Shown one piece after another: positions 43,991 through 51,580 of a stretch of DNA of 64,000 nt; position 1 is the stretch's first letter; every line of letters starts with the position of its first letter. A program made the position numbers and the translations under genes. The stretch spans positions 1-64,000 of the forward strand of contig PMLC01000029.1 in the NCBI GenBank assembly GCA_003158745.1, read 5' to 3'. The notes beneath the pieces are model-generated. The model worked only from the letters and a program-made list of their open reading frames with translations, ran no database searches and had not been told where the DNA came from. The stretch comes from Acidobacteriota bacterium. GTDB lineage: Bacteria; Acidobacteriota; Thermoanaerobaculia; Thermoanaerobaculales; Thermoanaerobaculaceae.

Positions 43991-44350
43991 TATCGACGGT
44001 CGTTCGAACGTGCCGTTTTCGCCGCATTGCACGCCCATTCGCAGGCGGTGCTGAACAGGAAAAAGCGGCCGGCCGCTGGCCGGCCGTCGGCACTCATGCG
44101 GTCTCGGCGGAAGACCGGCCGCCCGGCGGGCGGCCGCTACACATGGCTGCGTGTTTCGCGTAGGGATGGGATTGCCTCGTCGTCCCGCCGGAGGCGCCCT
44201 TCTCGCGATGAACAAGTTCTCTATGACGGACGGTCAAATGATGGGAGCGGTGGTAGCCGCAGCGGCGTTCGCGAAGATCAGGGCTAGAATTGCCCCGAGG
44301 AAACCGGGGCAGACGATCGGAATCGGGGGGATCACCGGGGGAGGTGCCGT
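43991..44350. other. 360-bp gap with palindromes, no gene supported
   Basis: It begins with a 14-bp perfect palindrome (AGCGGCCGGCCGCT, 44064-44077) set in more GGCC-rich sequence, followed by the right 37-bp inverted repeat. The remaining 200 bp before acuB has a small ORF (44151-44372) that overlaps acuB out of frame and has no ribosome site; I do not call it. Confidence 0.5.
44106..44142. repeat. 37-bp inverted repeat, right copy
   Basis: Reverse complement of the 41412-41448 segment with a single mismatch. It ends with CGGCCGCTACAC. Confidence 0.75.
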
Positions 44351-44977
44351 ATGTTCGTGCGAGACATCATGACGACCGCCGTCATTACGGTCGCGCCTGA
44401 CGCGACGCTGGAGCAGGTGTGCGAAATCATGCACGCCAGGAATATCCGCCACCTGCCGGTGGTCGAAGGCGGTCGGCTCGTAGGCGTGATCACGGACCGC
44501 GACGTCCACAGCGCGACGAGCGCCCTGTGCCTGACGCCCTCGCAACCGAAGGGCCTCGTGCGCGAAGCCATGGCGAAGGAGGTGAAGACCGCCCACGCGC
44601 TCGACCCGGTGGAGGACGCGGCCCGCACGATGCGTTCACTCAAGATCGGCTGCCTCCCCGTGCTGGACGGCGAGACGCTCGTAGGGATCATCACCGGGAT
44701 CGACCTGCTTGACGCCCTGTTGCGGCTCACCGGCGTCGACCAGCCCTCGGGGCGTATCGAAGTCAGGCTGCCGGACCGCCCGGGCGGGCTCGCGAGACTG
44801 ACCGCGCTCATCGCCGACCGCCTGCTCAACGTCCACTCGATCCTGACGTATCCGGAGGGCGGCCAGGTGCGGACCGTGCTGCGCGTCAACACCCTCGAGA
44901 CGCGTCACCTCGCCGAGGCGCTGCGGGGCGCGGGGTTCGAAGTGCTGTGGCCGGTCGACAAGCCATGGCGGAGCTGA
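44351..44977 (+). CDS. acuB: AcuB-like CBS-ACT regulatory protein
   Basis: A 208-aa cytoplasmic protein. Two CBS domains (about 7-60 and 75-135, RNIRHLPVVEGGRLVGVIT and KIGCLPVLDGETLVGIIT) bind adenine nucleotides in this family. A C-terminal ACT domain (RLPDRPGGLARLTALIADR) is a small-molecule sensor. This is the AcuB layout of Bacillus, where acuABC controls acetyl-CoA synthetase. GGGGGAGG stands before ATG 44351. Its last 13 bp overlap acuC. Its effect on the acetylase or deacetylase is not established. Confidence 0.88.
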   Translation: MFVRDIMTTAVITVAPDATLEQVCEIMHARNIRHLPVVEGGRLVGVITDRDVHSATSALCLTPSQPKGLVREAMAKEVKTAHALDPVEDAARTMRSLKIGCLPVLDGETLVGIITGIDLLDALLRLTGVDQPSGRIEVRLPDRPGGLARLTALIADRLLNVHSILTYPEGGQVRTVLRVNTLETRHLAEALRGAGFEVLWPVDKPWRS

Positions 44978-46098
44978 TCTACGGCCCGTCGTACAGGGCC
45001 TACGACCTCGGCCCCGAGCACCCGTTCAGCCCCGAGCGGCAGGAGATGGCGCTGGACCTGGTCGCGGCGCTCGGGCACACGGTGCAGCGGATCGAGCCCG
45101 AGCCCGCCACGCGAGAGGAAATCCTGACCGTTCACGACGAGGGGTACGTCCGCGCGGTCGAGGCGCTCTCCGCGGGCGAGCCGCTCGACGACGCCGCGGC
45201 TCTCGGGCTCGGCACGCCGGACACCCCCGTCTTCCCCGGGATCGACCTGGCGGTGCGGTCCCTCGTGGGTGGCACACTGACCGGCGCCCGCCTCGTGAGC
45301 GAGGGGAGGGCCACGCGGGTGCTGCAGTTCGGGGGCGGGCTGCACCACGCCCACCCAGCAAGCGCTTCGGGATTCTGCGTCTACAACGACCTCGCGGTGG
45401 CGATCAAGCACCTGACCGCGAACGGCCTCTGGGTAAGTTACATCGACATCGACGTGCACCACGGCGACGGCGTACAGGCGGCGTTCTACAAGGACGACAA
45501 GGTGCAGACGATCAGTCTGCACGAGTCGGGCCAGTACCTCTTCCCCGGCACCGGCGCGATCCACGAGCTCGGCGACGGCATGGGCCGGGGCCTCAAGATC
45601 AACCTGCCGCTCGAGCCGTTCACCGACGCCCAGAGCTACCTCGAGGTGTTTGAGATGCTCGTCCCGCGCGCCGTGGAGGCGTTCGGTCCGCACGTCCTGG
45701 TCGTGCAGGCCGGTGCCGACGCCCACTTCGACGATCCCCTGGCGGACCTGGCTCTCACGACGCAGGCATACGAGAAGCTGTACCGCCGCATCCTCGATCT
45801 GGCGGACCAGTTCACCGAAGGACGGGTGCTGGTCACGCTTGGAGGCGGCTACTCGCTCCACGCGGCGGCCAGGGTCTGGACGATCCTGTACCTGGTCATG
45901 AACGATCTCCCGGTTCCGGGCGCGATACCGAAGGCCTGGGCCGCGAAGTGGGCGGAACGGCTCGGAGGCAAGACGGCCGCCACGCTCCACGACGCCGACC
46001 CGCCCTACGAACGCCTGCCGAATCGGGACGAGATCGCCCAGCGCAACCAGGTCGTGGCCAAGCGCCTCATCGACGCCCTGATGCCGTATTGGTTCTGA
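44965..46098 (+). CDS. acuC: AcuC-like class I histone deacetylase family protein
   Basis: A 377-aa zinc-dependent deacetylase. The catalytic core is HHAHPASASGFCVYND and YIDIDVHHGDGVQ, with the expected His pair and Asp/His zinc ligands. A later QAGADAHFDDPL gives the last Asp, and GGGYSLHAAAR is the glycine loop. AcuC of Bacillus removes acetyl groups from acetyl-CoA synthetase. ATG 44965 is preferred over the earlier GTG-like start. It overlaps acuB by 13 bp. It is the opposing enzyme to the Pat-like gene upstream. Confidence 0.92.
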   Translation: MAELIYGPSYRAYDLGPEHPFSPERQEMALDLVAALGHTVQRIEPEPATREEILTVHDEGYVRAVEALSAGEPLDDAAALGLGTPDTPVFPGIDLAVRSLVGGTLTGARLVSEGRATRVLQFGGGLHHAHPASASGFCVYNDLAVAIKHLTANGLWVSYIDIDVHHGDGVQAAFYKDDKVQTISLHESGQYLFPGTGAIHELGDGMGRGLKINLPLEPFTDAQSYLEVFEMLVPRAVEAFGPHVLVVQAGADAHFDDPLADLALTTQAYEKLYRRILDLADQFTEGRVLVTLGGGYSLHAAARVWTILYLVMNDLPVPGAIPKAWAAKWAERLGGKTAATLHDADPPYERLPNRDEIAQRNQVVAKRLIDALMPYWF

Positions 46099-46130
46099 TG
46101 CAGAGTACTCGCCCTCGATGGAGAAAGCGC

Positions 46131-46215
46131 TGTCATTGCGAGCGAGGCGACGAAGCAATCTCGTCCAGTTCGGCGGGATTGCCGCGTCGAAGCTGCGCGG
46201 CTCCTCGCGATGACA
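46131..46215. repeat. 85-bp TGTCATTGCGAG palindromic element
   Basis: TGTCATTGCGAG at the left pairs with CTCGCGATGACA at the right, with one mismatch. Inner sequence (CGACGAAGCAATCTCG ... GGGATTGCCGCGTCGAAGC) is also partly inverted. Elements opening with TCATTGCGAG are scattered in many unrelated bacteria. A half copy (CTCGCGATGACC) follows near 46255. Confidence 0.7.
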
Positions 46216-46318
46216 GAGTGGCGGGACAGCGAGTCGACCGCGTCGATCTCAGTGGTCTCGCGATGACCATGAGAACGCTGCGTTTGAGCAAGATCGGTTT
46301 GAGCATCGCGGGGGGATC

Positions 46319-47092
46319 TTGACGGACGAGCAGCTGACCTTGTCTTCCGATCCGAGCGCACCGCGGATCTCGCTCGTGGTCCCGGCGCACGACGAGGAGA
46401 GGTACCTGCCCGACCTTCTCGATACCGTCGATCGGGCGCGATCGCGCTATGCGCAGGGGCCGGGCGCGGTCGAGGTCATCGTCTCCGACAACGCCTCGAC
46501 GGACCGCACCGCCGAGATCGCCGCGCTGCGCGGGTGCCGGGTCGTCTATGTCGCCAAACGCGCGATTGCCGCCGCCCGCAACGGCGGCGCCAGGATCGCC
46601 CGTGGCGAAGTCCTCACCTTCGTGGATGCCGACACGAGGATCCGCCCCGAGACGTTCAACGCGATCGACGCGGCGATCGCTTCGGACCGCGTGGTCGGCG
46701 GCGCCACCGGCGTCCGTCTCGACCGCATGTCGCTCGGGATCGCCTGCACTCACGTCCTGTTGATCCCCATGGTCTGGGTCACCGGCTTCGACACGGGCGT
46801 CGTATTCCTCCGGCGGGCCGACTTCGAGGCGATCGGCGGCTACGACGAGAGCATCCGGTGGGGCGAGGACGTGCGGCTCATGGTCGCGATGTGGAGGCTC
46901 GGCCGCTCGCGCGGGCAGAGGCTCGTGCGCCTGCGTCCGGTCAAGGCGATCGCCTCGGCGCGGAAGTTCGACGAGCACGGCGACTGGCACTACTTTGCGC
47001 TGGTCGCCCGCGCGATCCCCTGGCTTTTCGGGAACAGAGGCCCCGCGGACCGGATCGCCGACCGCTACTGGTACGGCGACCGGAGGCGCTAG
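46319..47092 (+). CDS. Family 2 glycosyltransferase
   Basis: A 257-aa GT-A-fold transferase. It opens with ISLVVPAHDEERYLPDLL, has VIVSDNASTDRTAEIA for nucleotide binding, and TFVDADTRIRP as the DxD metal motif. Later GWGED-like RWGEDVRLM gives the catalytic acid. No membrane helix is clear, so it is cytoplasmic or peripheral. The sugar and acceptor are unknown. The start is TTG 46319, with GGGGGG 4 nt upstream; no ATG is available. No other polysaccharide gene is near, so its pathway cannot be placed. Confidence 0.82.
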   Translation: MTDEQLTLSSDPSAPRISLVVPAHDEERYLPDLLDTVDRARSRYAQGPGAVEVIVSDNASTDRTAEIAALRGCRVVYVAKRAIAAARNGGARIARGEVLTFVDADTRIRPETFNAIDAAIASDRVVGGATGVRLDRMSLGIACTHVLLIPMVWVTGFDTGVVFLRRADFEAIGGYDESIRWGEDVRLMVAMWRLGRSRGQRLVRLRPVKAIASARKFDEHGDWHYFALVARAIPWLFGNRGPADRIADRYWYGDRRR

Positions 47093-47220
47093 CGTAGAGG
47101 CGCTCCGGATCCACGCGGCGTTTGCAGACGCGGGGAAACGGAGCGATCTCGCCGATCTCGGCAGAACCGTGAGTTAGGGCGGGAACAAACCCCGCCCTGG
47201 TCTCGCTCCCTCTCCCGCAC

Positions 47221-47500
47221 GCGGGGGAGGAATCCACGCCGGGTTGGCCCACGCCCGGTCGTTCACCCTTTCCCGCGTGCGGGAGAGGGCCGGGGTGAGG
47301 GCCTAATTGAGCGGTACCGAACCCCTCACATCGCCTTCCCTGGAAGCGGGGGAGGAATCCACGCCGGGTTGGCCCACGCCCGGTCGTTCACCCTCTCCCG
47401 CGTGCGGGAGAGGGCCGGGGTGAGGGCCCGGTTAAGCGGTACCGAACCCCTCACATCGCCTTCCCCGGAAGCGGGGGAGGAATCCGCGCAGGGCTTGCGT
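47221..47500. repeat. 125-bp tandem repeat (two copies plus part)
   Basis: Units begin at 47221, 47346 and 47471, an exact 125-bp period; the third is cut short. Each full unit holds a hairpin like CCCTCTCCCGC-GT-GCGGGAGAGGG. Copies differ at a few bases only. The 436-bp gap from the glycosyltransferase to the carrier is nearly all this repeat. Confidence 0.85.
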
Positions 47501-47511
47501 GGCGGCACTTT

Positions 47512-47529
47512 GTATTAGATATAATATCC
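47512..47529 (+). promoter_or_regulatory. Putative GntR operator before the carrier gene
   Basis: GTATTAGATATAATATCC contains the palindrome GATAT-A-ATATC. It shares 15 of 18 bases with the inverted site at 52947-52964. It lies 20 bp before the carrier ATG, where a bound regulator would block transcription. Confidence 0.55.
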
Positions 47530-47549
47530 CGCCGACAGGGAGACCCCCC

Positions 47550-48938
47550 ATGGCCAAGAAGAGTCCCGACGTCTTCGTGATCGCGTTCACGCTGATCCTG
47601 CTGGCCGCGATTGCCACCTGGGTGCTGCCGGGCGGCTCGTACACGCGCCAGAAGGAGACCGTGGGCGGCTCGGTCCGCGAGGTGGTCGTCCCCGGGACGT
47701 TCCACGTCGAGCCGAGCAAGCCGCAGGTCGCCGCGATCCTGCTCGCCCCGATGCGTGGCTTCCTGCGAATGGGGGCGATCATCGGGCTCATCTTCATCGT
47801 CGGGGGCGCCTTCAACATCCTCAACGACACCGGCGCGATCGCCGCGGGCATTCACCAGCTCGTCAAACTCCTCGGGAACCGGAGCTTCCTGATCATCCCC
47901 ATCGTGATGACGGTCTTCTCCTTCTTCGGGGGCGCGTACGGAATGGCGGAGGAGGCGATCCCGTTCGCCCTCATCTTCGTCCCGCTGGCGCTCGCGCTGG
48001 GCTACGACTCGATCGTGGGCGTGTGTCTCTCGTTCGTCGCCGCGGGGGTCGGCTTCTCGGCCGGGTTCCTCAACCCGTTCACCGTGCAGATCTCACAGGG
48101 GATCGCGGGGGTGCCGCTCGGCTCCGGGATCAAGTACCGCCTCGTGATCTGGACCCTCGCGACGGTGCTGGCGATCGTCTGGGTGATGATCTACGCAGCG
48201 CGCGTCAAGGCCGACCCGAAACGCTCGGTGATGTACGAGCTCGACCAGCAGCGCCGCGAGGATCTCGCCAACGCCGAGGCCGAGCAGCCGGTGTTCACCT
48301 GGCGCCACGGCCTCTGCCTGCTCGTCCTCGCCGCCACCGTCGTCGGCCTGATTGTGGGCTCGACGGTCTACAGCTGGTACATGGTGGAGTTCGCGGGCCT
48401 GTTCTTCGCGATGGGCCTCGCCTGCGGGATCGCGGGCGGCATCGGGCCGAACAAGCTCGCCAAGTCGTTCATCGCGGGCGCCAAGGACCTCGCCAGCGCG
48501 GCGCTGATCGTCGCGTTCGCGGGGGGGATCGTCGTGATCCTGGAGGACGGGCACATCCTCGACACGATCCTCTACGGCATGGCCTCGGTCACCTCGCACT
48601 TCGGCGGCATCCTCGCGGCGCAGTCGATGTACGTGCTGCAGTGCATCCTCAACTTCTTCATCCCGTCGGGCTCGACCAAGGCCGTGCTCACGATGCCGCT
48701 GCTCGCGCCGCTGGCGGACCTCTCCGGGATCACGCGGCAGACGCTGGTGCTCGCGTATCAGCTAGGCGCCGGCTTCAACAGCATGATCCTTCCCACCTCG
48801 GCGGTCACCGTGGGCACGCTCGCGCTCGCCAAGATCCCGTACGAGCGCTGGTTCAAGTGGAACTGGCCGCTGCAGGTGGCGCTGTTCGTGTTCTCCCTGC
48901 TCGCGCTCGTCTGGCCGGCGGTGACGCACTGGAACTAG
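47550..48938 (+). CDS. YfcC-family carrier (DcuC superfamily)
   Basis: A 462-aa inner-membrane protein with about 12 helices. It matches the YfcC/ArcD-like carriers of the C4-dicarboxylate/basic amino-acid group: GAFNILNDTGAI, FSFFGGAYGMAEEAIPF, NPFTVQISQGIAG and the closing FIPSGSTKAVLTMPLLAPL. The substrate is likely an amino acid or peptide. ATG 47550 follows ACAGGGAGA. A GntR-type operator candidate overlaps its promoter. With the Ntn hydrolase and cyanophycinase controlled by the same site, it may import breakdown products. Confidence 0.88.
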   Translation: MAKKSPDVFVIAFTLILLAAIATWVLPGGSYTRQKETVGGSVREVVVPGTFHVEPSKPQVAAILLAPMRGFLRMGAIIGLIFIVGGAFNILNDTGAIAAGIHQLVKLLGNRSFLIIPIVMTVFSFFGGAYGMAEEAIPFALIFVPLALALGYDSIVGVCLSFVAAGVGFSAGFLNPFTVQISQGIAGVPLGSGIKYRLVIWTLATVLAIVWVMIYAARVKADPKRSVMYELDQQRREDLANAEAEQPVFTWRHGLCLLVLAATVVGLIVGSTVYSWYMVEFAGLFFAMGLACGIAGGIGPNKLAKSFIAGAKDLASAALIVAFAGGIVVILEDGHILDTILYGMASVTSHFGGILAAQSMYVLQCILNFFIPSGSTKAVLTMPLLAPLADLSGITRQTLVLAYQLGAGFNSMILPTSAVTVGTLALAKIPYERWFKWNWPLQVALFVFSLLALVWPAVTHWN

Positions 48939-48949
48939 GGAGCGGGGGA

Positions 48950-49030
48950 GTTCGAAGGTTCGGAAGTTCGCAGGTTCGAAGGTTCAACAGCGGCAGAGGA
49001 GCAGACGGGCAGAGGAGCAGGGGAGCGCGA
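48950..49030. repeat. Short tandem repeats, GGTTCGAA and GAGGAGCA families
   Basis: After the carrier stop, four GGTTCGAA-like units (48950-48990) run into GAGGAGCA-like units to about 49025. The order of families is the same as at 10981-11215. The rest of the 283-bp gap holds only the LRR promoter. Confidence 0.6.
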
Positions 49031-49186
49031 GGACGGCCGTTATCACGAGCGGACAGCGCTCGAACCGGCTTCCGCCAGACTCGTACCCAACCCACTGAAA
49101 GCCAAAAAGGTGAGAAGAAGGTGATACCTATGCGGAACGACAGGCTAAGTCCTCGCTCTGACCAACCCGATCCGCAGCCGCCGACG

Positions 49187-49214
49187 TTGAACGCTGCCCC
49201 AATTGCACTATCCT
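49187..49214 (+). promoter_or_regulatory. Promoter of the LRR gene (leaderless)
   Basis: TTGAAC (49187-49192), a 16-bp spacer and TATCCT (49209-49214) end 7 nt before ATG 49222. The transcript would begin at or within a base or two of the start codon. Confidence 0.5.
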
Positions 49215-49221
49215 CGACGGC

Positions 49222-51411
49222 ATGAAGAACAACTTCTCAGGTCGGACGCTGGCTGTACCTTTGGCGAGCCTCGCGTTCCTGATTAGTCCCACCCACGCTA
49301 ATGCTGCCATCCCGGCCAGCGAACGTCAGGCGCTGGTTGCTCTGTACAACGCCACGGACGGTGAACGGTGGGCCTATGGCACCCAGTGGAACGGGACGGT
49401 TGGGACGGAATGCACATGGGACGGCGTCACATGTGATGCCGAGGGGACCACGGTCACCGCTCTTTCACTGCGGAGGCGTGGTTTGCAGGGTCACCTGCCT
49501 GTGTCTATCGCCCAGCTCACAAACCTCGAGACCCTCGACCTCGGGGAGCTCAACGCCCTTGAGGGTCCGGTTCCACTCGAGCTCTGCCGTCTCTCGAAGC
49601 TGCGGAAGCTCCTCTTGGACGGCAACGGACTCTCGGGGCCCATCCCACCTCAGATCGCCAGCCTGCGAAACCTGGAAGTGCTCGAACTATCCTTTAACAG
49701 CCTATCCGGTTCGATTCCGGTCGAGCTGGCGCAGCTCGCCAATCTCGAGCGCCTCGAACTCGAAGGGAACAACCTCCTAGGAGTAATCCCGGCCCAGCTC
49801 GGCAAGCTATCCCGCCTCACGTGGCTCAACCTGGATCGCACGAAGATCTGGGGCACGATCCCGCCGGAACTAGGCCGGCTCACCAACCTCACCTACCTCA
49901 AGCTCAAGTCCAACCAGCTGTCCGGCTCGATCCCGCGCGAGCTCGGGAACCTCGTTGCCCTTGAATACCTGGGGCTAGGCCACAATCAACTCTCCGGCCC
50001 CATTCCTGCCGAACTCGGGAGGTTGCCCAGGGTGCGCATAATCGATCTCTCCTACAACCAGCTCGAGGGTTCGATACCTGATGGCCTGAGCGCGCTTGCC
50101 CAGCACGTCTTGCTGAGTCTGGACTTCAGACACAACAAGTTCAGCGGCCCGATCCCCCCCGAGCTGGGGAACATGCCGTACCTGGAGGGTCTGAATCTCT
50201 CGGCCAACCAGCTCACGGGTCCGATACCGCCGGAACTTGGCAAGCTCCAGGCGGGCGGGGGCGTCTCGCTTGACCTCTCGGCGAACCACCTCACGGGCTC
50301 GATCCCGCCGGAGCTTGGCAATCTGAACGCGGTCTACCTGAACCTCTCCTCGAATCTCCTCACTGGCCCGATCCCGACAGAGATCGGGAAGATCACACGA
50401 CTTAACCAACTTGACCTCTCCGCGAACCGCCTCTCTGGGCCGATTCCTAGTGAGCTGGGACAGCTTCGATTCCTGCTGCTGCTCGATCTCTCAATTAACG
50501 AGCTGAGCGGCCCGATCCCATTCACGCTCGCAACCGCCACCTCGATGCTCGAGTTGAACCTCAGCTACAACCGCCTGAGCGGCCCCATACCAGGTGAGTT
50601 TGGGAGCGTGAAGCACCTTCGGCATCTTGACCTCTCGACCAACCAACTCACGGGTCTGATCCCGCCTGAGCTTGGCAAGCTCCAGGTGGACCTGGGCGTC
50701 TCCCTCAACCTCTCGGTCAACCACCTCACGGGCTCAATCCCGCCCGAGCTTGGCAATCTGAACGCGGTCTACCTGAACCTCTCCTCGAATCTCCTCACTG
50801 GTCCGATCCCGACAGAACTCGGGAAGATCAAACGCCTCAACTACCTCGACCTCTCGGTGAATCAGCTCACAGGTCATATTCCCCCCGAACTCGGCACGCT
50901 GGTCCGGATGGGGAAGCTCAAGCTCTGCGGCAACGCGCTCGCGGGCGAGATTCCCAAGACGCTGGAGGCCATGGATACGCCCACGCGCCGTGTCCAGTCG
51001 ATCGACATCCGTTGGAACGCGCTCCATACGGTGGACGCCGCCCTCGGGACGTTCCTCGAATCCAAGGAAGTCGATGGCGACTGGTCCGCCACGCAGACCG
51101 TTCCACCGAGCGATGTGAGCGTGAGCGTTGAGGCACCGGACTCGATCACGCTCAGTTGGGCGCCGGTGAGCTACACGGCCAACCCCGGTTACTATCGGAT
51201 CTACGCATCAGCGGTCAGCGGCGGTCCATATCAGCTCGTAGCCACCACCAGAAGCAAGGCCGACGCCTCATGGCTGGTCACGGGGCTTCATGGGGAGACG
51301 TTGTACCTCGTGATCGACACCGTCACCGAGCAGCACGTGCACAACCCAGGCCCCGTCGAGAGCGACCATTCGAAGGAAGTCTACGCACAACTGACCGCCC
51401 GAATGAGGTAG
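49222..51411 (+). CDS. Secreted plant-type leucine-rich-repeat protein with Fn3 end
   Basis: A 729-aa protein with a Sec signal (LAVPLASLAFLISPTHANA). An N-terminal cap follows, like that of plant LRR receptor kinases (ALVALYNATDGERW, CTWDGVTCD). About 20 LRRs of 24 residues read LxGxIPxELGxLxxLxxLxL, the plant-specific form. A C-terminal fibronectin type III-like domain (PDSITLSWAPVSY) ends it. There is no kinase or membrane anchor. The middle has a 145-residue duplicated block: bases about 50230-50400 are nearly identical to 50665-50835. The gene looks leaderless. Role unknown; surface binding is plausible. Confidence 0.9.
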   Translation: MKNNFSGRTLAVPLASLAFLISPTHANAAIPASERQALVALYNATDGERWAYGTQWNGTVGTECTWDGVTCDAEGTTVTALSLRRRGLQGHLPVSIAQLTNLETLDLGELNALEGPVPLELCRLSKLRKLLLDGNGLSGPIPPQIASLRNLEVLELSFNSLSGSIPVELAQLANLERLELEGNNLLGVIPAQLGKLSRLTWLNLDRTKIWGTIPPELGRLTNLTYLKLKSNQLSGSIPRELGNLVALEYLGLGHNQLSGPIPAELGRLPRVRIIDLSYNQLEGSIPDGLSALAQHVLLSLDFRHNKFSGPIPPELGNMPYLEGLNLSANQLTGPIPPELGKLQAGGGVSLDLSANHLTGSIPPELGNLNAVYLNLSSNLLTGPIPTEIGKITRLNQLDLSANRLSGPIPSELGQLRFLLLLDLSINELSGPIPFTLATATSMLELNLSYNRLSGPIPGEFGSVKHLRHLDLSTNQLTGLIPPELGKLQVDLGVSLNLSVNHLTGSIPPELGNLNAVYLNLSSNLLTGPIPTELGKIKRLNYLDLSVNQLTGHIPPELGTLVRMGKLKLCGNALAGEIPKTLEAMDTPTRRVQSIDIRWNALHTVDAALGTFLESKEVDGDWSATQTVPPSDVSVSVEAPDSITLSWAPVSYTANPGYYRIYASAVSGGPYQLVATTRSKADASWLVTGLHGETLYLVIDTVTEQHVHNPGPVESDHSKEVYAQLTARMR

Positions 51412-51580
51412 GATCGGATGCCTCTAGTATGTACTTAGCTGATTTGTAGTCGTGGCCTCTCATTTGCCGAGACTTGCTGAGAGAATGACGGTCACGGTCG
51501 CTCAGCCGGCCCGTCTGAGCTTGCCGCCTTTGCTCCTCTGCTCCTCCGCCCCTCTGCTCCTCTGCTGCAGCGAACGAGCT
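51412..51580. other. Convergent gap with GAGGAGCA-family repeats
   Basis: This 169-bp gap lies between the ends of the LRR and Ntn hydrolase genes. From about 51522 to 51562 it has CTCCTCTGC units (complement of GAGGAGCA). No gene is seen; the repeat may work as a shared terminator. Confidence 0.5.

Noticed and set aside
44151-44372. 73-aa ORF before acuB
   Set aside because: Overlaps acuB out of frame, has no ribosome site, and partly consists of the repeat region.
47221-47500. CRISPR-like array
   Set aside because: The 125-bp units repeat whole; there are no distinct spacers between short identical repeats and no cas genes.
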